From positions 62,001 through 126,000 of the forward strand of contig CAZZBK010000001.1 of NCBI GenBank assembly GCA_964652155.1: a stretch of 64,000 bases of DNA, in the 5' to 3' direction. Under the pieces are notes generated by a model. That model ran no database searches, was not told the origin of the DNA, and worked only from the letters and a program-made list of their open reading frames with translations. Positions 53,390 to 62,102 of this stretch are shown in pieces (the first letter of the stretch is position 1; every line of letters starts with the position of its first letter). A program made the translations under genes and the position numbers. The DNA is from CAZZBK01 sp964652155. GTDB taxonomy: Bacteria > Planctomycetota > Planctomycetia > Pirellulales > PNKZ01.

Positions 53390-56300
53390 ACCGATGTTTT
53401 GCAGTCACCTTCGTCGCGCTGACACTGTTCCTGGCGGCGGAACCCAGCCTGGCTCAGACGAACATCGGCATCGACGTTGTCAAGCGGCGGCAAGAAACCC
53501 AGCAACGGGCTCGGGAGTTGACGCGCGAACTCGTCGGCGGGGTGCTCGAAGTGCAGATGGAGCAGCTTGAGGAGAACGGGCTCGACGACATGCCGCTGTA
53601 CCGCGACATCAAGCAAATGCGTGCCAACCTCGACGGCCTGGTCGAGGCCGAGATGGCCGAGGTCGTCCATACGCTGGTCAAAGCTCAGCAAGCGCCCAGC
53701 GATCAGCGCGAGCCCTTGTTCCTCGACGCGCGACAAAAGATTCGCGAGATCGTGGTGCGGTTGGCCGTCGAGCGGCAGAACCTGTTGCGCCGGTTGAAAA
53801 ACGCCGAACTGGCCGGCCAGGTCCGCCGCCTCATCGAGCGCGAAACGATCGTGCATCAGCTCACGGAAAACATTCCACAGTTGCCCCAAGGACAAAAAGA
53901 AACCGCGCTCGTCGACGCGATTCAGGATCAGCGCGACGTCAAGGCGTTGTTCGTGTCATTTGTGACCACGCTGCAAGACGTGCGGTCGTGGGGAGGCGAG
54001 GTCGGGCGCGGCGCGGCCGACGCGATGGATATCCTGCAAGCGGCTCAAATCGGCGCGTCGCTCGATCGGGCCGCCGTCTCGATGGAAGGGTCCCAATGGC
54101 TCGAATCGCGACAATCGCAACTGGCCGTCTTGCGCGGTCTGCAATTGCTGCTCGAACGGATCGAGGCCACGCAGGGGTTGCTCAGCGCCGATCGCGAAGC
54201 AGCGTTGGAACTCGTCCGCGAACTGCGTGAACGTCAAGAAAAGGTCACCGAGGCGACCAAGAAATCACCCCTCAACGATGAAACCTCCGCGCCGCTCGTC
54301 GATCGGCAATTGGCGGTCCAAAAAGACCTGGGCCATCTGCCGCAGCTCCTCAAGCAATCGCCCGGTTTGTTGAACCATGTCGAGCAGGCGCGCAAATCAG
54401 CGGCCGAATCGGCCGACAAGCTGTTTCAGAACGAGCGCGAGTCGGCGGTTGCCGCGCAGCAGGACATTGCCCGCAATCTGCAAGAGTTGGAACGTCGATT
54501 GATGGACGACGTGGTGCAGGCGTCGCCCGATCGCAGCGCGGCCGAGTTGAAGCGCGAGGTGTCGGATCTGCAAAAGCTGCAAAAGGAGCTACAGTCGGCG
54601 CGGCAAAAAACGCTTGCCGCGCGTCAGCAGTTGCCACAGGACCGTGCCCAGGCGCGGCAGACGACCAAGCAAGCCGCGACTGATCTCGACACGGCGACCG
54701 ACGGCAAGCAGTTGCCCAATATCGTCCGCGCTCGCACCGAGGAAGCGGCCGATGCGGCCGACACCGCCCGCGAGTCACTCGAATCCACCGAGACCGCCAT
54801 GCCCGAGGCGAGCAACAAGCTCGCCGAGGCCGACAAGGCGATCGAACGCGCGATGGCCGAGACGAACGTAGCATTGGCCGACGCCACGCGGCGCCAGTTG
54901 GCGGTCGAGGCCGGTGAGCTAGCGCGCGCGGCCGAGGCGCTCGAGCGTGCCGCGGCATCGGAGCGCGAGATCGCCCAGCAGTTGACGAACAAGCCCGAGC
55001 CGGGCGACGAGCCCCCCTCGGCCCAGAAGATGGCCCAAGAGCAGGCCGCCGTGCAGCAGGTGTTGCAAAAGGTGAACGAGGCGACGAAGGACTTGGCACC
55101 CGCCGCGCAAAGCGATCTGGCGCAGGCCCAAAAGCTCTCCGAGCCATTGGAGAAGCAGCTCGCCGCGCTAGCCGACAAGCCAGCCGACGCGCCGGAGAAA
55201 GCCGCGGCCGCCAAGCAAGCGACTGCGACCGCTCAGAAGATCAGCGTCGCGGCCGACAAACTGCGGCAGCAATTGGGACAGACCGCCCAAAAGCTCGCCG
55301 CCGAAGCGCAACGGCAGTTGAACCAAGTCGCGCCGTTACGACAGGCGGTCGAGGATTTGGCGACGAAGAAACCGTCCGCGCTGGCCGAACAGTTGGAAAA
55401 GGTCGAGGCCGCGCAGTCACTTGTGCAGCAAGCTCAGGCCAAGCAGAACGTGGCCCAGGGGAAGCAAGCCTTGGGGCAGGCCCAGGAAAAGCTGGCCGCA
55501 CTCGACCGCGCGCTCGCACGTCAGGCCGAGGCCGACCAGGCGGCAGAAGAGGTTGCCCAAGGCCGCGCCGATTCGCCGCTCGACGCCGCGGTGCGGCAAC
55601 AGCGGGCCGCCGAAGAGGTGGCCAAAGCGGCAGCCGACCCGATGGCCGATCCGGCTCTTTCGCCAGCCAAGCAGCAGGCCGAGGCCGCTGCCCGGCAGTT
55701 GCTCGACGGCAACCAGCGAGGCGCGAAGCAAGCGCGTCGCGAGGTGCGCAAGGCACTCGAAGAGGCGAAGAAGAATGCCCAGCAACAAGTTGCTCAAGCC
55801 GCTCAGGAACCCGCCGGCAAGCCCGATGCTCAGGCCCAACGCGATGTGAGCGAACTGGTCGCCAAGGCGCAAGAGGCGACTCGACCCGCCGCGACCGAAG
55901 CCGAACCCACGCTTGCCCAGGCGGGCGAACAGAGCAATCAGGCTTCCAAGCAACTTGCCGCCAACAAACCTTCGGAAGCGACGCAGCCCCAGCAGGCCAC
56001 CGCAGCCGCGCTTGACGAGGCAGCCAAGCAATTGTCGGCCAAGCGTAACGAGCTGGCCCAAGCCGTGAAGAACGCCATGACCGAGCAACGCAAACAGGCT
56101 GCCGAATTGGCGCGACAAGCCGTGGGAGTCGACTCGGTTGCTCAAGCCGCGCTCCGCGAGGCCGAGAAGTCGTCCGATCCGCAATCCGGACGCAACACCC
56201 CTGCCGCCGCCGAGTCCGCCGCCGAGGCGATGCAAGAAGAGGTCGCCGAGAAGCTCGCGAAATTGCAGGGAGCCAAGGCCAAAACGCGCGAGGCGATGTA

Positions 56301-58053
56301 TGAGCAATTGAAGGCGATGGGTCAAAGCGAACGCGCCTCCGCGCAGCGTGCCGTCGACGAGATTGCCGGCGTGATGAAACAGCAACAGGCCGCCCAGGCC
56401 GCCATGTCCCCGGCAGACGATCAACCGCAAGCCAACGATGCCGCGGCCGCCAAGCAGCGTCAAGTTGCCAAGGCCGCCGCCCGCGCCGCTGACGAACTCG
56501 CCAAGCAAGCCGAGAAAGAAAAGTCGGCTACGGTCGAGGCGGGCAAGCATTTGCAGAAGGCGGCCGAGGCCGCCCAGCGTGCCGCTGAACGATTGGCTGA
56601 CGGTCGCAACGACGATGCCGAGTCGGCCCAAAAAGACGTTCAGCAGGCCCTGGCCGACGCCTCGAAAGAAGCCCTCCGCGCCGCGCAAGAAGCCGCCGCT
56701 CAAGCGCCCCAGAAAGCCGACTTGAGAGCGCAGCGCAAGGCCATCGACGCCACGCACAAAGCCGCCGAGATGGCTGCGGGCGAAGCCCAAGACGCCTCTC
56801 GTAAACTGGGACAGGCCGAGTCGGCAGGCAAGAACGCCGAGCGACAGATCGCCGCCGGCAAAGAGGCCGAAGGGCGTGACGATCAACGCAAGTCGCTTGA
56901 TGCGCTGGAGCAATCGCTCGCCGATCTTGATACGCGCCAGCAACAACTCGAACAACAGCAACAGCAGTTGGCACAGACTGCGGTGCCCCCCATGACACCG
57001 CCGTCGGCCGCGAAAAGCACGCCCCCCGCGACACCGCCGTCGGCGGCCGCCATGCAAGCCGCGGCTCAAAAGGCGGGCGAGGCCGTCGAGCGCGCCGCCG
57101 CCACACTGCACGAGCGCGAGCAGCGCGTGCGACAAGATCAGGCGCTGGCCGAAGAGGTCCGCAAAGCAGCCGAGGCGCAGCGCGATGCCGCGCAGCAAAT
57201 CGCTGACGCGCGCACCACATTGCAGAGCATGGCCGGTGGCGCGCCAGGCGACATGCCGCCGATGAACGCGCCCAACGGCAAGCCAGGTCAGCCCATGCCC
57301 GCTGGCAAGCCGATGAGTGGTAGCCCCGGCAAGCCAACACCCGAACAGGCAGCGCAGGCGGCCGATCAACTGGCGCAGGCGGTCGACAACTTCGCTCAGG
57401 CTCAACAATCGATCGGCGAAGCCGCTGAGCAGATTTCGGGCCAGCAGCAGGTCGCGAACCCGCCGCTGCGCGAGGCGCTTGAGATTGCATCGACTCTGAT
57501 GCCCGAGACGGCCACCCCCATGCCAGGCGATGAAAACGGCGCAGGAACACCGGTCCCTGCGCAGGGGCCCTCGAATCCTCAATCGGCGGGTCCAGGGCAA
57601 GCTGACAAGGGCTCGCCGCCACCGGCCCCAGGACAGCTGGGCACGAATCTAGTGCCCGCCTCGCCCGAGGCCACGGCCCAGATGATGGCCGGCAAGGCGG
57701 CGCTGGAACAGATGGCCGCCGCGCAAGGCCGCTCGCCCGAGTCCACCAATCGTCCGCAAGACGCTCAAGGCCAGCCCAACGCGCAGCAAGCATCGGCTCA
57801 GTCGCAGCCCAAGTCCAACGCGCAGAACCCGCTCGACGGCGTCTCGCCTCCGAACAGCACGCCTGCCGAGAAGGGCAAAGCCGCTGGCAAGGACACTGGG
57901 GAGCAGGCGCTGACGCTGCGCAACTTTGAGGATCAGCCGTGGTTCATGAAGTTGCCGGCCGAAACCCGCGCCGCGATCCGCGCTCAGGCGCAACGCTCGC
58001 CCCCGCGCGGCTATGAAGAGCGGCTCAAGCGTTATTTCCGCAGCGTCGAGTAA
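53386..58053 (+). CDS. Very long Ala/Gln/Lys-rich exported coiled-coil protein
   Basis: The 1555-residue protein has a Sec signal (about residues 1-24) followed by an almost uninterrupted helical region (about 35-1300). This is composed mainly of Ala, Gln, Lys, Glu and Asp with degenerate heptads such as QAQEKLAALDRALARQAEADQ. Two short Pro-rich breaks occur near 1200-1220. A Pro/Gly/Ala-rich segment (about 1280-1500) precedes a conserved-looking end: NFEDQPWFMKLPAE and RAAIRAQAQ. It contains no membrane helix after the signal. The mature protein should be a long periplasmic rod. Its start overlaps the upstream gene (ATGA) and MoxR follows after about 60 bases. Confidence 0.8.
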   Translation: MNRCFAVTFVALTLFLAAEPSLAQTNIGIDVVKRRQETQQRARELTRELVGGVLEVQMEQLEENGLDDMPLYRDIKQMRANLDGLVEAEMAEVVHTLVKAQQAPSDQREPLFLDARQKIREIVVRLAVERQNLLRRLKNAELAGQVRRLIERETIVHQLTENIPQLPQGQKETALVDAIQDQRDVKALFVSFVTTLQDVRSWGGEVGRGAADAMDILQAAQIGASLDRAAVSMEGSQWLESRQSQLAVLRGLQLLLERIEATQGLLSADREAALELVRELRERQEKVTEATKKSPLNDETSAPLVDRQLAVQKDLGHLPQLLKQSPGLLNHVEQARKSAAESADKLFQNERESAVAAQQDIARNLQELERRLMDDVVQASPDRSAAELKREVSDLQKLQKELQSARQKTLAARQQLPQDRAQARQTTKQAATDLDTATDGKQLPNIVRARTEEAADAADTARESLESTETAMPEASNKLAEADKAIERAMAETNVALADATRRQLAVEAGELARAAEALERAAASEREIAQQLTNKPEPGDEPPSAQKMAQEQAAVQQVLQKVNEATKDLAPAAQSDLAQAQKLSEPLEKQLAALADKPADAPEKAAAAKQATATAQKISVAADKLRQQLGQTAQKLAAEAQRQLNQVAPLRQAVEDLATKKPSALAEQLEKVEAAQSLVQQAQAKQNVAQGKQALGQAQEKLAALDRALARQAEADQAAEEVAQGRADSPLDAAVRQQRAAEEVAKAAADPMADPALSPAKQQAEAAARQLLDGNQRGAKQARREVRKALEEAKKNAQQQVAQAAQEPAGKPDAQAQRDVSELVAKAQEATRPAATEAEPTLAQAGEQSNQASKQLAANKPSEATQPQQATAAALDEAAKQLSAKRNELAQAVKNAMTEQRKQAAELARQAVGVDSVAQAALREAEKSSDPQSGRNTPAAAESAAEAMQEEVAEKLAKLQGAKAKTREAMYEQLKAMGQSERASAQRAVDEIAGVMKQQQAAQAAMSPADDQPQANDAAAAKQRQVAKAAARAADELAKQAEKEKSATVEAGKHLQKAAEAAQRAAERLADGRNDDAESAQKDVQQALADASKEALRAAQEAAAQAPQKADLRAQRKAIDATHKAAEMAAGEAQDASRKLGQAESAGKNAERQIAAGKEAEGRDDQRKSLDALEQSLADLDTRQQQLEQQQQQLAQTAVPPMTPPSAAKSTPPATPPSAAAMQAAAQKAGEAVERAAATLHEREQRVRQDQALAEEVRKAAEAQRDAAQQIADARTTLQSMAGGAPGDMPPMNAPNGKPGQPMPAGKPMSGSPGKPTPEQAAQAADQLAQAVDNFAQAQQSIGEAAEQISGQQQVANPPLREALEIASTLMPETATPMPGDENGAGTPVPAQGPSNPQSAGPGQADKGSPPPAPGQLGTNLVPASPEATAQMMAGKAALEQMAAAQGRSPESTNRPQDAQGQPNAQQASAQSQPKSNAQNPLDGVSPPNSTPAEKGKAAGKDTGEQALTLRNFEDQPWFMKLPAETRAAIRAQAQRSPPRGYEERLKRYFRSVE

Positions 58054-58115
58054 CCTCGTGGCTGCCACTGATTCCATAATCGACACCCCAGATTGACCTC
58101 CAGGAGACTGCCCGA

Positions 58116-59144
58116 GTGAGTGCCGAGCCCCCCGCCGACGACGTCGCGATCGTCACCCAGTGCGAAGCGTCGTACAATCGCATTCGCGACGAATTGGCCA
58201 AAACGATTGTCGGCCAGGACGAGGTGATCGAACAAACCCTGATCGCCATGCTCGCGCGTGGCCACGCGCTGCTCGAAGGGGTGCCGGGGCTCGCCAAAAC
58301 GTTGCTGGTCAACTCGCTCGCACAGGCATTGCACCTGACGTTCAAACGCATTCAGTTCACGCCCGACCTGATGCCCAGCGACATCACCGGCACGGACATT
58401 ATTCAAGAAGACCTCAACACGGGCGAACGGCAATACAAGTTCCTGGCTGGTCCATTGTTCGCCAACCTCATTCTGGCCGACGAAATCAACCGCACGCCAC
58501 CCAAGACGCAGGCGGCCATGCTCGAGGCGATGCAAGAGCGGCAGGTGAGCGCCGGCGGCAAGGTCCACATGCTGCCGCAACCTTTCTTCGTCCTGGCCAC
58601 GCAAAACCCACTCGAACAGGAAGGGACCTACCCGCTCCCCGAGGCCCAGTTGGACCGCTTCCTGTTGCACATCCGTCTCGACTATCCAGACGGCGCGTCC
58701 GAATGGGACATCGCCCGGCGGGTGACCACGGGCCAGCTCGGCGGCATCGCGCCGGTGCTCACGCACGAAGAGATCATCAACTTCCAGAACCTTGTCACCC
58801 GCGTGCCGGTCAGCGATCAGGTGCTCGGCTACGCCTGGGCACTGGTGCGCTCGAGTCGTCCCAATACGCCCGAAGCCCCTGAGTGCGTCAATCGTTGGGT
58901 CAGTTGGGGGGCGGGCCCCCGCGGTCTGTTGACGCTCGTCTCGTGCGCCAAGGCGCGGGCCGTGCTCTACGGTCGTTACCATGCCACGGTGGGCGATATC
59001 CAGGCGGTTATCAAACCCGCCCTGCGACACCGTATCGCTTGCAACTACGCGGCCCAAGCGGCCGGCGTGGCGAGCGATCAGGTGATTAGCGAGTTGATGA
59101 ATGCCGTACCGGCCGACCGGAAGTACGAACGGCCCGCCGCCTGA
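58116..59144 (+). CDS. MoxR family AAA+ ATPase
   Basis: The 342-residue protein has Walker A GVPGLAKT at residues 55-62, Walker B LILADEINR with Asp122 and Glu123, and the MoxR-typical FKRIQFTPDLMPSDITGTD stretch between them. The sensor-1 FFVLATQNPLEQEGTYPLPEAQLDRF segment and a C-terminal lid domain are present. The GTG start at 58116 is supported by AGGAG at 58101-58105. MoxR ATPases assemble or activate protein complexes together with VWA-domain partners; here three VWA-type proteins and a DUF58 protein are encoded around it. It is cytoplasmic. Confidence 0.93.
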   Translation: MSAEPPADDVAIVTQCEASYNRIRDELAKTIVGQDEVIEQTLIAMLARGHALLEGVPGLAKTLLVNSLAQALHLTFKRIQFTPDLMPSDITGTDIIQEDLNTGERQYKFLAGPLFANLILADEINRTPPKTQAAMLEAMQERQVSAGGKVHMLPQPFFVLATQNPLEQEGTYPLPEAQLDRFLLHIRLDYPDGASEWDIARRVTTGQLGGIAPVLTHEEIINFQNLVTRVPVSDQVLGYAWALVRSSRPNTPEAPECVNRWVSWGAGPRGLLTLVSCAKARAVLYGRYHATVGDIQAVIKPALRHRIACNYAAQAAGVASDQVISELMNAVPADRKYERPAA

Positions 59145-59164
59145 TGAAACGTGACGAGTGATTC

Positions 59165-60070
59165 ATGACTGCAAGCAGCGTTTTGGCACGGTATCTGGAC
59201 CCGGTCACCCTGAGCCGGCTCGCGCAGCAGCGGTTAGAGCCGCGCGGGTTGGTGCTCGGCAATCTGGCGGGGGCGCACAAGTCGCCGCTGAGCGGGTTCG
59301 CCGTGGAGTTTGCCGGCCATCGCGAGTACGTGCCCGGCGACGATCCTCGGCACGTCGATTGGCGCGTGTATTTCCGCCGCGATAAATACTTTGTCAAGCA
59401 ATATGAGATGGAGACGAACTTCGTCTGCCATTTGGCGCTCGACTGCAGCGCGTCGATGCGCTATGGCGAAGGGGACCAGCAAAAGTTCCTTTACGGCGCG
59501 CGGCTGCTCACCACGCTCGGCCACCGCATCATTCAAGAACGAGACAAAGCGGCCTTCGCGCTGTTCGATGACGAACTACGCGAGTTCGTGCCCCCTGCCA
59601 ACTCGATGGGGCAAATCCTGCGGTTGGTCGATCACCTGGGCTCGTATGAAGCGCGACACAAAACCGATCTGTCGGCGAGCCTCAATGCCTTGGTAAGCCG
59701 CACGTCGCGCCGCGAGATCGTGATGGTCGTGAGCGACTTCCTCACCGACGTCGCCGCGCTCGAGCCGGTTATTCAGCAACTGCGTTACCAGCGGCACGAG
59801 ATCGTGTTCTTTCAAGTGTTGCATCACGATGAACTCGTGTTTCCGTTCGACGGCAGCACGCGCTTTTTGGGGCTCGAACTGGCGGACGAAATCCTCACGC
59901 AGCCCCACGAACTGCGGCGCGAGTACCTGCGCGCGCTCGAGGCCCATCAGGACACGTTTCGGGCCATCTGCGACCGCAATCGAGTCGAGCACGTCCTGAT
60001 CGACACGAGCCGCGACATGGCCGCCTCGTTGATCGACTATCTGAACCAGCGCAGCCGCCGCCGCCGATAA
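59165..60070 (+). CDS. DUF58 family VWA-fold protein
   Basis: The 301-residue protein has the DUF58 core: EFAGHREYVPGDDPRHVDWRVYFR near residues 49-72 and the following VKQYEMETNF strand. A VWA-like MIDAS sequence, DCSAS, lies at 93-97. There is no membrane helix, so it should be cytoplasmic or bound by partners. DUF58 genes next to moxR are a hallmark of the MoxR-associated systems. It starts 20 bases after moxR and ends the operon. The last residues are a Ser/Arg-rich tail. Confidence 0.92.
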   Translation: MTASSVLARYLDPVTLSRLAQQRLEPRGLVLGNLAGAHKSPLSGFAVEFAGHREYVPGDDPRHVDWRVYFRRDKYFVKQYEMETNFVCHLALDCSASMRYGEGDQQKFLYGARLLTTLGHRIIQERDKAAFALFDDELREFVPPANSMGQILRLVDHLGSYEARHKTDLSASLNALVSRTSRREIVMVVSDFLTDVAALEPVIQQLRYQRHEIVFFQVLHHDELVFPFDGSTRFLGLELADEILTQPHELRREYLRALEAHQDTFRAICDRNRVEHVLIDTSRDMAASLIDYLNQRSRRRR

Positions 60071-60137
60071 TGGACGCCGTCGGGTGAAACTTTGTGCGAG
60101 CAACCGAGGTAGAATCGAGCGAGCATATCTGTCTGGT

Positions 60138-60143
60138 TATAAT
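60138..60143 (+). promoter_or_regulatory. Perfect -10 hexamer upstream of the redoxin gene
   Basis: TATAAT lies 112 bases before the ATG at 60255, with TG four bases before it, though not in the exact extended -10 register. No good -35 box is 16-18 bases upstream. A transcript starting here would carry repeat copy B in its leader. Confidence 0.3.
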
Positions 60144-60164
60144 CGCGGACTGCGCAGTTAATGA

Positions 60165-60245
60165 ACCAGGGCGACCCACGGAAGCCTGGTGTTTCCCGGC
60201 CTCGCGATGCTCGCCGGGACTCATTTGCCGCGCAGGCCTCAATAG
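60165..60245. repeat. Dispersed structured repeat, copy B
   Basis: This 81-base copy matches 15931-16011 at 72 of 81 positions, with an almost unbroken 35-base core. The stem CCCGGC/GCCGGG is preserved and the first stem CCAGG/CCTGG is also present. Its right end abuts the AGGAG ribosome site (60244-60248) of the redoxin gene, so here it lies in the 5' leader rather than between gene ends. Confidence 0.75.
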
Positions 60246-60254
60246 GAGCAGCGC

Positions 60255-60836
60255 ATGTTCCGCTATCTACTCACATTTGGTTTGCTATCGCTCGTTTGTG
60301 TCGTGTCGCGCGCCGCGGAGCCGGTCGTGCTGCGCGGCCCCCTCGTTGATCTCGACGGCCGAGAACACTCGCTCGCCTCTCCCATCAAAGACAACGTGAC
60401 GGTGCTCCTTTTTCTGGGCACCGAGTGCCCGGTCTCGAACGGCTACGCCCCCGAGTACCAACGCCAGGCGACGAGTTACGCGGACCGTGGCGTCCGGTAT
60501 TATGGCCTGCACTGCGATCCGGACGTGTCGGCCGAGGTGGCACGAAAACACGCTCAAGAGTACGGCCTGAAATTCCCGCTGGCGCTCGATCATGCCCAGC
60601 ATTGGGCGCGCTCGGCCGGCGTGCAAACCGTGCCCACCGCCGTGGTGCTCAACGCACGGGGAGAGATCGTGTATCGCGGGCGGATCGACAATCGTTACAC
60701 GCTCGAAGGCAAACGCCGCGTCGAGGCGACCGAGCACGAATTGCGCGACGCGGTCACGGCGGCACTCGATGGGCGTGCTCCTAAAGTGGCCCAGACGCCC
60801 GTCTTCGGTTGCCCACTGCCTCGGCGACGCGATTAA
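60255..60836 (+). CDS. Exported redoxin/thioredoxin-fold protein with a single active-site cysteine
   Basis: The 193-residue protein has a Sec signal (about residues 1-20). An AhpC/TSA or TlpA-like fold carries GTECPVSNGY with Cys58 as the only cysteine of the motif, instead of CxxC. The later VQTVPTAVVLNARGEIVYRGRIDN stretch provides the cis-Pro turn and the beta strand expected for the fold. Such ECPVSN redoxins are common in planctomycetes, often near heme or copper proteins; here none is adjacent. The AGGAG at 60244-60248 fixes the start. Its end overlaps the convergent Nudix gene by four bases. Confidence 0.85.
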   Translation: MFRYLLTFGLLSLVCVVSRAAEPVVLRGPLVDLDGREHSLASPIKDNVTVLLFLGTECPVSNGYAPEYQRQATSYADRGVRYYGLHCDPDVSAEVARKHAQEYGLKFPLALDHAQHWARSAGVQTVPTAVVLNARGEIVYRGRIDNRYTLEGKRRVEATEHELRDAVTAALDGRAPKVAQTPVFGCPLPRRRD

Positions 60837-61210
60837 CGGTCGAGCAAGTGTTGGATCAGCGCTTGGTTGGCCGGCGGAAACTCATGCTCGGCCAATTCGA
60901 CTCGCGCCACCCAGCGAAAGGGGGGCTGCAGCGCCTGTTCGGGATCAACGGGCGTGGCGCTGAAAAAATGCAGCCGCAGCCGGTCGTGATCGTACTCATG
61001 CACCACGCTTGGATATGCTTCTCCGATCATCACACGCAGCCCGGTCTCTTCAAGACATTCGCGCTGGGCCGCCTGAGCAGGCGTTTCGCCCGGCTGAACT
61101 TTTCCGCCGGGAAACTCCCAGAGTCCGGCCAGCGGGACGCCCGATGGACGCAGGCCGATGAGAAACCGCTCCCGGTGCTCGACGACGGCAATGGCGATCT
61201 CGGTGGGCAT
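60833..61210 (-). CDS. Nudix hydrolase (MutT-like)
   Basis: The 125-residue protein has a complete Nudix box, Gx5Ex7REUxEExGU: Gly36, Glu42, Arg50, Glu51, Glu54, Glu55 and Gly57. The preceding GLWEFPGGK and early EIAIAVVE strands match MutT-type 8-oxo-dGTP or related nucleotide pyrophosphatases. It is cytoplasmic and small, as usual for the family. It converges on the redoxin gene and its stop overlaps that gene's stop. The YdjY-domain gene lies eight bases upstream on the same strand, so the two may be co-transcribed. Confidence 0.9.
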   Translation of the reverse strand: MPTEIAIAVVEHRERFLIGLRPSGVPLAGLWEFPGGKVQPGETPAQAAQRECLEETGLRVMIGEAYPSVVHEYDHDRLRLHFFSATPVDPEQALQPPFRWVARVELAEHEFPPANQALIQHLLDR

Positions 61211-61218
61211 CGTCGCGG

Positions 61219-61980
61219 CTACGATGGATCGTCGTCTTTGAATTTTGGCGCGGGCAACAAATCCACCCGTGGATCGTTGCCGCGCTCGTGTTTCACATCC
61301 TTGAGTCGAGGGGAGAGCACGACCGTCACACGGGTCTTGCGCGGTGGGATGCGTTCGGTGAAGGCTTCGAACAGCAGGCCGCTATTTTCCTGGCTGCTCT
61401 TCACCGGCAAATCGAGCATGGCGGTCACGAAATTCGAGACGCAAATAAAGTCGCCATCCTCGGCTTGGTAGAACCGCTGACCTGACTGGCGATCGACCCA
61501 AAAGCCGCTGCCGGCAAAGACCCAGGGGTACTCCATTTCCTTGCCGGTCTTGCTCTGCCGTAGCCATTGCTGGGCCCGAGCTTGCTGGCGCTGTCCTTTT
61601 TCGTCGCTCCAGTACACAAGCACATCGATCTCGGTACCGGCGGCGGCTTTGTACTCGGGCAAGAATTTGACCGGGTTGCCCGCCTCGGCGCCGACCGCAA
61701 TCAGACCGGCGTGAGCGAGTTGCGCTTTGCCGTTCACGGCCACGACCGACTCGTGTTCCTTGGTGCGGCGCAAACAGGCGAACATCTCCATGGGCCCTTC
61801 ACGGCGGACGATCTCGCCGACCAGAATGACCCGGCGATTTGCTTTGTCGACCCAAATTTCCTGATCGGGGGCCAGTCGCGTCAGGCCACTTGTGTCGACC
61901 GCTGGGTCGGCACCCCAGGCGGTCAGCAGCGGGCACGTAAGTGCCCAGAGCCAAACAACAAAAGCTCGGCGACGTAACAT
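61219..61980 (-). CDS. YdjY-domain exported protein
   Basis: The 253-residue protein has a signal peptide (about residues 1-23, cleaving near AWGADP). The mature part contains LAPDQEIWVDKANRRVILVGEIVRREG, then EMFACLRRTKEHESVVAVNGKAQLAHAGL, a pattern of the YdjY N-terminal domain that is widespread in planctomycete exported proteins. The function of the domain is unknown. The ATG at 61980 is used instead of 62010 since it gives a proper signal sequence. It precedes the Nudix gene by eight bases. Confidence 0.75.
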   Translation of the reverse strand: MLRRRAFVVWLWALTCPLLTAWGADPAVDTSGLTRLAPDQEIWVDKANRRVILVGEIVRREGPMEMFACLRRTKEHESVVAVNGKAQLAHAGLIAVGAEAGNPVKFLPEYKAAAGTEIDVLVYWSDEKGQRQQARAQQWLRQSKTGKEMEYPWVFAGSGFWVDRQSGQRFYQAEDGDFICVSNFVTAMLDLPVKSSQENSGLLFEAFTERIPPRKTRVTVVLSPRLKDVKHERGNDPRVDLLPAPKFKDDDPS

Positions 61981-62102
61981 GCTCGCGAATCCTTTCTCCG
62001 ACGGAACCAAGACAACACAACGGGGGCCGCTTTCAGCGCTGGCCTTTGTTACCTAGAATGTGGCTTGGCCTCATCACGTAGCCATTGGGACGATGCCCGA
62101 CC

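Noticed and set aside
55417..57600. 727-codon frame on the minus strand within the coiled-coil gene
   Set aside because: It lies fully antisense to a long plus-strand gene. Its Leu/Gly/Arg-rich translation is what antisense reading of Ala/Gln/Lys codons gives, and it has no ribosome site.
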